DNA from: Actinokineospora spheciospongiae
GTDB lineage: Bacteria > Actinomycetota > Actinomycetes > Mycobacteriales > Pseudonocardiaceae
NCBI RefSeq assembly: GCF_000564855.1
Contig: NZ_AYXG01000028.1
Coordinates: forward strand, 1 to 52,833
Length of the DNA stretch: 52,833 nucleotides
Reading direction: 5' to 3'
Made by a program: the position numbers and the translations under genes. Under the pieces are notes generated by a model that was not told the DNA's origin, did no database searches, and saw only the letters and a list, made by a program, of their open reading frames with translations. Positions 8,716 to 16,691 of this stretch are shown piece after piece. Every line of letters starts with the position of its first letter. Within the stretch, counting starts at the first letter, position 1.

Positions 8716-8934
8716 TCAGTCGCGCGGGGCCAGTTCGGTGCCGTCGGCGCCGGTCACCACGATGGCCGCCGCCGGGCAGGAGTCCGCCACGTCGAGCAGC
8801 CCCTCGTCCGGCTCCACCGGGTCCGCCAGCACCCTGGCGTGCGCGCCGTCGAGGGCGAACACGTCCGGGCGGGCACCCGCGCACATGCCCGAGCCGAGGC
8901 AGGCCTTGCCGTCGACCGCGATCGTCCAGCTCAT
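8716..8934 (-). CDS. [3Fe-4S] ferredoxin, P450 partner
   Basis: This 72-residue ferredoxin has only three cluster ligands: Cys12 and Cys18 in ACLGSGMC, and Cys53 in DSCPAAAI. That is the arrangement of the 3Fe-4S ferredoxins that feed actinobacterial P450s. The acidic surface (VEPDEGLLDVAD) fits docking to a reductase. It begins two bases after the P450 stop, so the pair is co-transcribed. No ferredoxin reductase is nearby, so a housekeeping one must be shared. Confidence 0.93.
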   Translation of the reverse strand: MSWTIAVDGKACLGSGMCAGARPDVFALDGAHARVLADPVEPDEGLLDVADSCPAAAIVVTGADGTELAPRD

Positions 8935-8936
8935 GC

Positions 8937-10130
8937 TCACCAGTCCACCATCATCCGGCGCGGGCCGCGCACCAGCATCTGCGTCTTCCACTCCGGCTCC
9001 GCCGCCTCGCGCAGCCCGGGCAGCCGGACGGCCAGCACCAGCAGCGCCTCCTGCAGCTCCAGGCGGGCCAGCGGTGCGCCGAGGCAGTGGTGCACGCCGT
9101 GCCCGAAGCCCAGGTGCGAGGTCTCGGTCCGGTCGAACTTCAGCTCGTCGGGGTCGGGGAACCTGTCGCCGTCGTGGTTGGCCGAACCCACCGACACCAG
9201 GACCGGCTCCCCCGCCCGCACCAGCACCCCGCCGACCTCGACGTCCTCGGTGGCGTAGCGGGAGAAGGCCGCACCGGCCCCGAGCGGGACGAAGCGCAGC
9301 AGCTCCTCGACGACCTCCGGCGCCCTGGCGGGCTCGGCCACCAGTTCGGCGAACCGCTCCGGGTGCGACAGCAGGACGTGGACGAAGTTCGGGATCTGCG
9401 TCGCGGTCGTCTCGTGCCCGGCGACGAGCACCCCGACGCACAGGTCGACCAGCTCCAGCTCGGTCAGCCGGTCCACGTTGTCGGCGCGGGCGGCGATCAG
9501 CGCCGACATCAGGTCGTCGCGCGGCTCGGCCCGGCGCTGCTCCACCAGCTCGCCCATGTAGGCGCGCAGCTCCGCGTGGTTCTGACCGAACTCCTGCTCG
9601 GTCAGCGAGGAGGTCGACAGCAGCGCGTCGCTCCACACCCGGAACCGGTCTCGGTCCTCCGCGGGCACCCCGAGCAGCTCGCAGATGACCTGGACCGGCA
9701 GCGGCAGCGCGAACGAGTCGACCAGGTCCACCGGTCCACCCGCGGCGACCATGTCGTCGACGAGCCTGCCCGCGATCTCCCGCACCCAGGGCCGCAGCTT
9801 CTCGACCCGCCGCACGGTGAAGGCGCTGGCCACCAGCACCCGCAGCCGGGTGTGGTCGGGCGGGTCCATGGCCAGGATGCCCCCGGGCCGCCGGTAGGGC
9901 TGGCTGCGCGGCTCGTCGTGCGCGGCCGCCGCGGCCCGGCTGAACCGCCGGTCACCGAGCACCAGCCGGACGTCCTCGTACCGGGTGGCCAGCCAGGCGG
10001 GCTCGCCGAAGGGCAGCCGCACCTTGATCATGCCGGGCGCCTCGCGCGCCTCGCGGTAGCGCGGGGACAGCTCCAGCCCCTCGGGCTTGTTGAACGGGTA
10101 GGTCTCGACGCGTTCGTCCGCGGTGGTCAA
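8937..10130 (-). CDS. cytochrome P450
   Basis: This 397-residue class I bacterial P450 has the oxygen-activating I-helix AGHETTA, K-helix EELLR and heme loop FGHGVHHCLG with the thiolate Cys at about 349. Overall it looks closest to the CYP105/CYP107 groups, but subfamily and substrate cannot be read off. I chose the TTG at 10130 because GAGGGGA sits about eight bases upstream; there is no ATG or GTG near the expected N terminus. It is followed immediately by its ferredoxin. A TetR regulator lies about 250 bp upstream on the same strand and may control it. Confidence 0.93.
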   Translation of the reverse strand: MTTADERVETYPFNKPEGLELSPRYREAREAPGMIKVRLPFGEPAWLATRYEDVRLVLGDRRFSRAAAAAHDEPRSQPYRRPGGILAMDPPDHTRLRVLVASAFTVRRVEKLRPWVREIAGRLVDDMVAAGGPVDLVDSFALPLPVQVICELLGVPAEDRDRFRVWSDALLSTSSLTEQEFGQNHAELRAYMGELVEQRRAEPRDDLMSALIAARADNVDRLTELELVDLCVGVLVAGHETTATQIPNFVHVLLSHPERFAELVAEPARAPEVVEELLRFVPLGAGAAFSRYATEDVEVGGVLVRAGEPVLVSVGSANHDGDRFPDPDELKFDRTETSHLGFGHGVHHCLGAPLARLELQEALLVLAVRLPGLREAAEPEWKTQMLVRGPRRMMVDW

Positions 10131-10178
10131 TTCGGGGTCCCCTCGACGATGACGGGTATGGCGTAAGCACCCGCTGAC

Positions 10179-10207
10179 AACGTACGTCCGCCGGAGCGCA
10201 CCGTCAA
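10179..10207 (-). promoter_or_regulatory. P450 promoter with ACGTACGT palindrome
   Basis: Minus-strand TTGACG (10207-10202), 17-base spacer and TACGTT (10184-10179) lie about 50 bases before the P450 start. The 8-bp palindrome ACGTACGT (10180-10187) overlaps the -10 element and is a candidate operator for the nearby TetR protein. Confidence 0.5.
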
Positions 10208-10383
10208 CGCGCGAGCGCGGACAGTGATGCCGCCGGGCGTGCCCTGCCGGGGCGGGTGAGCTGGGGCGATGCGCCCCCCGGTCCACAGAGGAGGTCAGCG
10301 GGCACTTCCGGGGGCGATCCGGACGGCGGGGGGCGAACCGGTCGGATCGCCCCGGGAGGTGCCGGGTCGGCGGGTGCGGGCGG

Positions 10384-10953
10384 TCAGCCGTCGGTGAGCA
10401 GGCGGGTGACCGCGTCCAGGACCACCGGGGTGACCTCGGCGGGGTCGGTCTTGGCCACCGGCCCGTCCAGGCGGATCTGGCGCACCAGGGCGATCCCCAG
10501 GAGCCAGGCGCAGACCAGTTCCGCGCGCAGGTCGGCGGACGGGTCGTCGGTGAGGCTGCGCAGGGCGGCGCGCAGGGGCGCGGCCACCTCGCGGTCCAGC
10601 GCCTCCGCCGCACCCCCGTCCTGGGGGCCGCTGAGGGCCATCAGCAGGAGGTTGGCCCCCGGGCCGCCCGGTTCCCCGGCGAAGATCTCCCCGACCAGGC
10701 GGGTGAGCAGCTCCTCCGGCGGGGTGGTGGCGACGATCTCGCGCCCCGGGGCGGTGAGGACGGCGCCGAGCAGTTCCTCCTTGGAGCCGAAGTAGCGGAA
10801 CACCAGCGCCTGGTTGACCTCGGCGAGCGCGGCGATGTCGCGCACCGAGGTGCGGTCGAAGCCTCGGGCGGTGAACAGCTCGGCCGCGGCGGCGAGCAGG
10901 GCCTGCCTGGTCGCCGCCGCGTCGCGCCTGCGGGTCCGGTCGCCCTCGGTCAT
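10384..10953 (-). CDS. TetR-family transcriptional regulator
   Basis: This 189-residue regulator has an N-terminal helix-turn-helix (about 10-57): [24 protein letters not shown], then [16 protein letters not shown] as the recognition helix. The C-terminal ligand domain (about 70-189) resembles TetR_C domains of Mycobacterium/Streptomyces regulators that are mostly uncharacterised. GGGGACGAG precedes the ATG. It lies just upstream of the P450-ferredoxin pair on the same strand, so control of that pair is plausible but not shown. Confidence 0.92.
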   Translation of the reverse strand: MTEGDRTRRRDAAATRQALLAAAAELFTARGFDRTSVRDIAALAEVNQALVFRYFGSKEELLGAVLTAPGREIVATTPPEELLTRLVGEIFAGEPGGPGANLLLMALSGPQDGGAAEALDREVAAPLRAALRSLTDDPSADLRAELVCAWLLGIALVRQIRLDGPVAKTDPAEVTPVVLDAVTRLLTDG

Positions 10954-11046
10954 CTCGTCCCCGTTCGTTCGGCGGCGTCGCGGCGGTGGGCGCGCGGCGG
11001 TGGGGCGCCAGGGAACCACACGGGCGGACCGGGGCAGGATGTCCGG

Positions 11047-11643
11047 GTGAAGTGGAACCGCGCCGTGCACCACGTCGAAGCCCTGGCGACCACCTGCGCC
11101 GACATGGCCGCCAAACCCGACTCGATCTTCCCGCTCAGGGTGACCGGCCTGTGGGTGGCCGGGGGCGTCCTCGGCCCCGCCCGCGACCTGGAGACCATCC
11201 TGGTCGCCCTCACCGTCGACCTGCCGGTGCCGGAGGTGCCCTGGCTGACCGAACCCGCGGGCTCGCGCCACTGGGGCAACGCGGTCCGCCTCCCCCAACT
11301 GCCCTTCCGCGTCTGCTGGCGCTCCGCGCACGCCCCCGTCTGGAACCACCTGATCGACCGCCCCGCCCGCGTCTGGTCCGCCGAGGACGGCACCGACCAG
11401 CACGTCCTCGACGCCCTCCGCGACGGCCGGGGTGCCGACATCCGCATGGAAGCGCCCGCGGACCTCCCGGCCCGCCTGGCCGCCGACCTGGCGATCAGCC
11501 ACCAGGCCCTCACCACCCGCACCGCGGAGTACGCGGACCGCCGCTGGCGCCCCGGCAAGATCGAACCGGTGGCCGACGCCCTGTGGCAGGCGAGCACCGG
11601 CTACCTGGACCTGCTCGCTGTGACCAGCGCAACCGCCAACTGA
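11047..11643 (+). CDS. conserved hypothetical protein (198 aa)
   Basis: This soluble 198-residue protein opens with [19 protein letters not shown] and has [15 protein letters not shown] followed by a beta-strand segment, then several W-rich stretches ([22 protein letters not shown]). I believe it belongs to an actinobacterial family of unknown function (DUF7711-like), but this rests on memory of the N-terminal pattern. It is divergent from the TetR gene and followed by a 38-residue small gene. No catalytic motif is recognised. Confidence 0.75.
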   Translation: MKWNRAVHHVEALATTCADMAAKPDSIFPLRVTGLWVAGGVLGPARDLETILVALTVDLPVPEVPWLTEPAGSRHWGNAVRLPQLPFRVCWRSAHAPVWNHLIDRPARVWSAEDGTDQHVLDALRDGRGADIRMEAPADLPARLAADLAISHQALTTRTAEYADRRWRPGKIEPVADALWQASTGYLDLLAVTSATAN

Positions 11644-11726
11644 GCGAAACTTTCTGGGCCGATCAGGTGTGAACCCGGACCGGAACGGTTACCCGCGCTC
11701 GTCACGACCAAGCCGAGGAGGCGACT

Positions 11727-11843
11727 GTGCTGGAGACCGACCCGAACCCGATCTACACCGAACTCAGCCGTGAGCAGGGTGTGAGCCCGGTCCCCGAGCA
11801 GCAGGACCCGCCAGCGGAGAAGATCAAACCCACCAAGAAGTAA
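11727..11843 (+). CDS. small protein, 38 aa, unknown function
   Basis: This short frame starts at GTG 11727 with a near-perfect ribosome site GAGGAGG five bases upstream. The product begins LETDPNPIYTELSREQG after the initiator, has a Pro/Gln/Glu-rich middle (SPVPEQQDPPAEK) and ends KIKPTKK. There is no Cys, no signal peptide and no membrane segment, so it is probably disordered with an acidic front and basic tail. It is too short for ordinary gene callers. It lies 83 bp after the 198-aa gene, possibly in one transcript. I do not recognise a family; the ribosome site is the main support. Confidence 0.5.
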   Translation: MLETDPNPIYTELSREQGVSPVPEQQDPPAEKIKPTKK

Positions 11844-11993
11844 CCCGGGGCGATCCCCACCCCGGCCCCACCGCCCATTCCCCCACCCGCCAGGCCACCA
11901 GGGCACCAGCGGGCCTTCGGCGATCCCCGCTCCGCCGACCGGCCTCGGCCGACCAGGCGGCCCACCCTGTCGACCGAGCCGCCCAGCCCCACA

Positions 11994-12185
11994 AGCGGCC
12001 CAGCCTTACCGGCAGCGCAGGGTTACCGGCGGCGCAGGGTTACCGGCGGCGCAGGGTTACGGGCGGCGCAGCCTCACCCGGCGGCGCAGCCCCCACAAGC
12101 GGCGCAGCCCCTACAGGCGGACCCAGTCCTACGGGCGAGGCAACTCCATGGGTGGCGCAGCTCAACCCGGCGGCCCAGCCCCCAC
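11994..12185. repeat. 17-bp tandem repeat array, degenerate at its end
   Basis: Units of GGCGGCGCAGGGTTACC start at 12011, 12028, 12045 and 12062, the last two progressively changed. Looser GGCGGCGCAGCC-type copies continue to about 12185. The array fills most of the 415-bp gap (11844-12258) between the small 38-aa gene and malQ, where no other gene is seen. Confidence 0.75.
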
Positions 12186-12258
12186 CGGCCAGGCCGCCCC
12201 TCTCCCCACACCACACCGACCAATCCCGCTATCAAGATACGAAATAGCGGATCGCCGG

Positions 12259-14133
12259 TTACCGCTTCTTGAACTCCGCCACCGCTCGGCGGACCGTCGG
12301 GTGCGTGAAGATGTCCGCCACCGGCAGCGGCAGCGGGATGCGCCAGTTCGGGTACTGGTCCACCGTGCCCGGCAGGTTCGGCTGCCGGGCCTCGCCGATC
12401 AGGTCGGCGGGCGCGGCGAACACCAGCGCGCACGGGGTCCTGGCGAGCAGGACGTGCAGGGCGTCCACCACCTCCTCGGCGGACGCGCCCGGTGCCACCA
12501 GCCCCTCCGATTCCAGCAGCCCCACGATCTCGGCCCGCTCGTCGGCCGCCCGCAGCTCCTCGGCCGCCGGGTCGGACAGCAGGCCCAGGTCGGCCCGCAC
12601 CCGCACGTGGTCGCCGGTGAGGAAGCCCAGGGCCGTGGGCAGGTCGTGGGTGGACACGCTCGCCGCGGCCTGGGCGGGCCAGTCGGCGGGCGGCCGGGGC
12701 CTGCCGTCGACGTCCCGCTCGAACCAGGCCACCGAGCAGCTCAACACGCCGCGGGCGCGGAGGGTGTCGGTGACCTCGTCGGGGACCGTGCCCAGGTCCT
12801 CGCCGATGACCACCGCGCCCGCCCGGTGGGCCTCCAGCAGCAGGACGCCCAGCATCGCCTCCGCGTCGTAGTGCACGTAGGTGCCCCGGTCGGCGGTTTC
12901 GCCCGGCGGAATCCACCAGAGCCGCCAGAGGCCCGCCACGTGGTCGACCCGGATGCCGTCGCCGTGCCGGAGGACGGCCCGGATCATGTCGCGGAAGGGG
13001 AGGTAGCCCGCTTCGGCGAGGCGGTCCGGGCGGAACGGCGGCAGGACCCAGTCCTGGCCGAGCGGGCTGAACGCGTCCGGCGGGGCGCCCACGGTGACCG
13101 AGGTGGCGAGGACGTCGCGCAGCGACCAGGCGTCCGCGCCGCTGGGGGTGACGCCCACCGGGAGGTCGTGCACCACGCCCACCGCCATCCCCGACGCGGC
13201 GGCGTGCACCTGCTCCAGTTGCCGCGAGCACAGGCCCTGCACCCACACGTGGAAGGCCACCCTGGCGGACAGGCGGGCGCGCTCGGCGGCGACCTCGGCG
13301 GAGCCCGGCTCGCGCAGCGGTTCCGGCCACTCGCGCCAGTCCTCGCCGTGCTCCTCGGCCAGGGCGGCGAAGGTGGCGTAGTCGAGCAGGCCGGGGTCGG
13401 CCTCGACCGGGTCGGCGGGGGCGAACAGCAGTTCCAGCGCCGCCGACTTCGCCCGCCAGACCGCGTCGTGGTCGACCAGTTCCGGGTTGTCCGGGCGCAG
13501 GGCGCGGACCTGCTCCCGCACGTCGGCCGACGCGGCCCGGAACGCGTCGGTCTCGGTCACCGACAGGTGGATCGGGTTGAGGAAGCGCCTGCTCGACGGC
13601 GAGTACGGCGACCGCTGCACCGGGTGGACCAGGCTCGGCGCGGCGACCGGGCTGACCAGCACCGCCCCGGCGTCGCCCGCGGCCGCCGCGGCGACGAACG
13701 AGCGCAGGTCGGCGTAGTCGCCGACGCCCCACGAGTCGGGGGTGTGCAGGGCGTAGAGCTGGGTCATCCACCCCCAGGTGCGCGGTGCGGGCGGCAGCGC
13801 GGCGGGGGTGACCGCCAACGACGTCTCCCGCTCCCCCACCCGCAGCCGGTGCCAGCCCAGCGGCAGGTCCGCGGGCAGCACCCCGGACACGGGCACCTCG
13901 CCGCCGTCCTCCAGCAGCACGACGCCGGTGCCGACGTCCACCCGCACGCCTTGGCGCACCACGGTCGGCACGCCCGCGCCCGGCGCGACCGGCGGGTCGC
14001 CGGGGTCGACGCCGAGCTGGGCGAGGACGGCGACGACCACGTCCGGGTCGACCTCGACCTGTTCGCGGTCACCGTTCTCGTAGGAGACCGCGACGCCGTG
14101 CGCGGCGGCGAGGGCGGCCAGGGATTCGTCCAC
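12259..14133 (-). CDS. malQ: 4-alpha-glucanotransferase (amylomaltase)
   Basis: This GH77 enzyme transfers maltooligosaccharide units between glucans in maltose/glycogen metabolism. It has 624 residues, shorter than many actinobacterial MalQs. An N-terminal beta domain covers about 1-115. The catalytic nucleophile is Asp397 in GIRVDHVAGLW, the acid/base is Glu445 in IGEDLGTVP, and the third carboxylate is Asp497 in STHDLP. The QLYALHTPDSWGVGDYADL segment (125-143) is a family signature. It lies 18 bp after the SDR-DUF2867 gene's end region, on the minus strand. Confidence 0.96.
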   Translation of the reverse strand: MDESLAALAAAHGVAVSYENGDREQVEVDPDVVVAVLAQLGVDPGDPPVAPGAGVPTVVRQGVRVDVGTGVVLLEDGGEVPVSGVLPADLPLGWHRLRVGERETSLAVTPAALPPAPRTWGWMTQLYALHTPDSWGVGDYADLRSFVAAAAAGDAGAVLVSPVAAPSLVHPVQRSPYSPSSRRFLNPIHLSVTETDAFRAASADVREQVRALRPDNPELVDHDAVWRAKSAALELLFAPADPVEADPGLLDYATFAALAEEHGEDWREWPEPLREPGSAEVAAERARLSARVAFHVWVQGLCSRQLEQVHAAASGMAVGVVHDLPVGVTPSGADAWSLRDVLATSVTVGAPPDAFSPLGQDWVLPPFRPDRLAEAGYLPFRDMIRAVLRHGDGIRVDHVAGLWRLWWIPPGETADRGTYVHYDAEAMLGVLLLEAHRAGAVVIGEDLGTVPDEVTDTLRARGVLSCSVAWFERDVDGRPRPPADWPAQAAASVSTHDLPTALGFLTGDHVRVRADLGLLSDPAAEELRAADERAEIVGLLESEGLVAPGASAEEVVDALHVLLARTPCALVFAAPADLIGEARQPNLPGTVDQYPNWRIPLPLPVADIFTHPTVRRAVAEFKKR

Positions 14134-14151
14134 TGTGGACCCTTTCGGAGA

Positions 14152-15546
14152 TCAGCGGGCAGCGACCGGGCCCGGGGCCCGCTCGGCGGCGTTGGCGATG
14201 CCGCGGGCCATCATGCCGAACACCACGTCGTGCGCGGGCTTCTGGGCCAGCCAGTACAGGGTGCCGGGCAGGCCGTCGGGCACGAAGGTCACGGTCTGCT
14301 CGAACACGCACTCCCCCGGCGCCGTCCCGGCGATGGCGCGCAACCGCAGCCACGCCCGGCCGGGCAGGCGCATGTCCGCGCGCAGCAGCAGCGACCGGTC
14401 GGCGTCGTCGCGGCTGACGACGGTCCAACTGTCCACCGCGTCGCCCGGGGCGAGTTCGGCCGGGCGGCCGCGGTGCAGGCCGATGCCGCCGAGGAGGTGG
14501 TCGAGGGCGCCGCGCAGGGCCCAGGCGCCGGGCACGGTGTGCCAGCCGCCGCGGCCGCCGAGGTCGGTGATCACCCGCCAGAGCGCGGGTTCGGTGGCGT
14601 GGACGCGCAGTTCGCGGCGGTCGACGCGGGTGCCGGGGGCGTTCGTGGGCGGGCCGACCGGCACCGGCAGGCCGAGGGCGTCGCGCAGCGCCCGGTCGAG
14701 GCCGGTGGCGCCGCCGGGCGGGGCGGGGGCGACGTTCGCCGGGTCCGGCACGAGGTCGTGGCGCAGCGACTCCAGCAGGGCGCGCACCAGCGGGCGGGGC
14801 AGGTCGCTGAGCGCGGCGGCGGCCGCGGCGGCCGGGCCGGTGGGCACGACGAGCACCGGCACCGGCAGCCGCCACGGCAGGCCCGCGACGCGGGCGTAGC
14901 GCTGGATCAGCTCCAGGTAGGTCAGCGTCTCCGGGCCCGCGAGGTCGACCACCAGGTTCACCGGTTCCCGGTCCGCCGCGTCCACCAGGTGGAACAGCAC
15001 GTCGGCCAGGGCGATGGGGCGGCTGCGGTTGCCCATCCACGGCGGGCGCAGCACCACCGGGGCGAAGCGCGCGGCGTGGCTGAGCAGGTCCAGGCTGGCC
15101 GAGCCCGCCCCGATGACCATCGACGCCTGCAGGACCAGCGCGGGGGTCGGGGCGGCGAGGAACGCGTCGCCGACGTCGGCGCGGGAACCCAGGTGCGGGG
15201 AGACCTCCGGGCCGGTCGGGCGGGGGCCGCCGAGGTAGACCAACTGCCGGATGCCGACCGCGGCGGCGGCCTCGGCGACGGTGTCGGCGATCACCGTGTC
15301 GGTGTCGGCGAAGTCGGCGCTGTCCATGGAGTGCACGAGGTGGTAGACGACGTCGACGCCCGCCATGGCCGCCGACAGCGCCATCGGGTCGCGGGCGTCG
15401 GCGCGGATCGGGATGACGTCGAGCGGCAGGTGCGCCGGGTCGAGGGACCGGGCCATCGCGCGGACCTCGTGCCCCGCGGCGCGCAGCGCGGCGACGAGGG
15501 GCTTGCCGATGTAGCCGCCCGCGCCGATGACCAGACATGTGCTCAC
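14152..15546 (-). CDS. NAD(P)-binding SDR with C-terminal DUF2867
   Basis: This 464-residue protein couples an atypical short-chain dehydrogenase (about 1-290) to a DUF2867/SRPBCC-like domain (about 310-464). The dinucleotide loop is VIGAGGYIGKP at 6-16, followed by HEVRAMAR and VVYHLVHSM. The catalytic YxxxK is not obvious, as in NmrA-like members, so it may be a sensor or reductase of unknown substrate. I chose GTG 15546 (VSTCLVIG) because it sits directly before the Rossmann strand; the ribosome site is weak. Neighbours give no clear pathway. Confidence 0.88.
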   Translation of the reverse strand: MSTCLVIGAGGYIGKPLVAALRAAGHEVRAMARSLDPAHLPLDVIPIRADARDPMALSAAMAGVDVVYHLVHSMDSADFADTDTVIADTVAEAAAAVGIRQLVYLGGPRPTGPEVSPHLGSRADVGDAFLAAPTPALVLQASMVIGAGSASLDLLSHAARFAPVVLRPPWMGNRSRPIALADVLFHLVDAADREPVNLVVDLAGPETLTYLELIQRYARVAGLPWRLPVPVLVVPTGPAAAAAAALSDLPRPLVRALLESLRHDLVPDPANVAPAPPGGATGLDRALRDALGLPVPVGPPTNAPGTRVDRRELRVHATEPALWRVITDLGGRGGWHTVPGAWALRGALDHLLGGIGLHRGRPAELAPGDAVDSWTVVSRDDADRSLLLRADMRLPGRAWLRLRAIAGTAPGECVFEQTVTFVPDGLPGTLYWLAQKPAHDVVFGMMARGIANAAERAPGPVAAR

Positions 15547-15589
15547 CGGACCAACTATCGCAGCGGGCGCGCCCGTTCGCCGGGCGTGA

Positions 15590-16132
15590 TCAGGCGGGGT
15601 CGGCGGTGCCGAAGCGGGCGAACGGGTCCGGGGAGGACAGCCAGCGCCGGACCCCCTCGGGGTCGCGGCGCTCCAGTTCGTCGAGGCACCGCGCGCGGTC
15701 GCGGACCACGGCGGCGGCTTCCGCCGGGGTGCTCGCCCCGGCCAGTGCCCGCGCGCCCGCCTCCCAGCGCCCGCGCAGCTCAGCGGTGTCGAGGAAGCGG
15801 TGGCGCGGTCCCAGCAGCGGCAGGCCGGTGGCCGCCAGGCACACCAGCAGCGCGACGGCGGCACCGCCGAGGGCGAGCACGAGCCCGGTCCCGGCGACGA
15901 GCACCGCGGCCAGCAGCGCCACCAGGGGCGGCAGGCGCACCGTCCGGTCGGCGAGGTCCTCGGCGGCGGCGCGGCAGGCCACGGCCAGGCAGGTCGCTGT
16001 GGCCAGGATCATCACCAGCGACCAGGTCCCGGTGAGGACCACACCGAGCAGCAGGCCCGCGAAGCCGGTCATCCCGGCCACGCCCGCCCAGGCCAGCCGG
16101 TAGCCGCGCGCGGAGAGCAGTGAGGTGACCAC
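15590..16132 (-). CDS. membrane protein, unknown function (180 aa)
   Basis: The first two thirds contain about four hydrophobic helices (roughly 12-33, 37-54, 67-90, 92-106). The C-terminal 70 residues are soluble and charged, with WEAGARALAGASTPAEAAAVVRD and the ending DPFARFGTADPA. The terminal pattern RCLDELERRDPEGVRRWLSS suggests a regulatory or degradation tail, but I do not recognise a family. It diverges from the STAS gene at 16275 and may form a transcript with the downstream SDR gene (43-bp gap). Confidence 0.8.
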   Translation of the reverse strand: MVTSLLSARGYRLAWAGVAGMTGFAGLLLGVVLTGTWSLVMILATATCLAVACRAAAEDLADRTVRLPPLVALLAAVLVAGTGLVLALGGAAVALLVCLAATGLPLLGPRHRFLDTAELRGRWEAGARALAGASTPAEAAAVVRDRARCLDELERRDPEGVRRWLSSPDPFARFGTADPA

Positions 16133-16201
16133 GCTGCGTGGGTACCACGGCCGATCGGTGGCGAACCTGCGACCTTCGGGTCAACCCGCGCACGCAGTTG
16201 C

Positions 16202-16229
16202 TTGCCCTGGGGCAAACGTGGCCTATGCT
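16202..16229 (+). promoter_or_regulatory. promoter with TTGCCC-TG-GGGCAA palindrome
   Basis: TTGCCC (16202-16207), 16-base spacer and TATGCT (16224-16229) precede the STAS gene by about 45 bases. A perfect 14-bp inverted repeat (16202-16215) covers the -35 element, a position suited to a repressor. Confidence 0.55.
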
Positions 16230-16274
16230 GCCGGTGCCCCCTCTCGCCCGATCACCCGAGGAACCGAGGACGTC

Positions 16275-16691
16275 ATGGCTGCTGCCGCACCCGGGGGCGG
16301 GCTGCCCCGTCCGCGTCGGGGCGGGCGCCCCGCGCTGGCGGTCCGGGTCTCGGCCGAGGGCCGGTGGGCGGTGCTGGTGACGGTCTCCGGCGAGGTCGAC
16401 CTGGGCACCGCCGCGCGGCTGCGCGAGCTGCTGGAGCGGGCCCTGGACACCGGCGACCCGCTGGCCCTGGTGGTCGACATGTCCGAAGTGGACTTCCTGG
16501 CGGCGGCCGGGCTGTCCGCGCTGGTGCGCGTGCGCGACCGGGCCGAGGCCAGGGCGGTGGAGTTCCACGTGGTGGCCGACCGGCGCTCGGTGCTGCGCCC
16601 GATGGAGATCACCGGCCTGTGCCCGAGGTTCCGGGTCCACCCGGACCTCGGCAGCGCCTTGGCCCGCTACGCGTCCGCCAGCTCCCGGTAG
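16275..16691 (+). CDS. STAS-domain protein lacking the phospho-acceptor Ser
   Basis: This 138-residue STAS-fold protein has a Pro/Arg/Gly-rich N-terminal tail (1-22). The core is typical: VTVSGEVDLGTAARLRELLE, then VVDMSEVDFLAAAGLSALV. The position of the conserved acceptor Ser (SpoIIAA Ser58; FLxS in the other two STAS proteins here) is Ala, so it should not be phosphorylatable at the usual site. It could act as a constitutively active antagonist or a binding adaptor. The start ATG is preceded by GAGGA. Its 3' end overlaps the convergent antiporter gene by 25 bp. Confidence 0.88.
   Translation: MAAAAPGGGLPRPRRGGRPALAVRVSAEGRWAVLVTVSGEVDLGTAARLRELLERALDTGDPLALVVDMSEVDFLAAAGLSALVRVRDRAEARAVEFHVVADRRSVLRPMEITGLCPRFRVHPDLGSALARYASASSR

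Noticed and set aside
12148..16035. Very long open frame (1295 codons) on the plus strand opposite malQ and the SDR gene
   Set aside because: It is antisense to two genes with clear domains and conserved motifs. Its product is a Gly/Arg/Val/His-rich mixture typical of GC-rich shadow frames.
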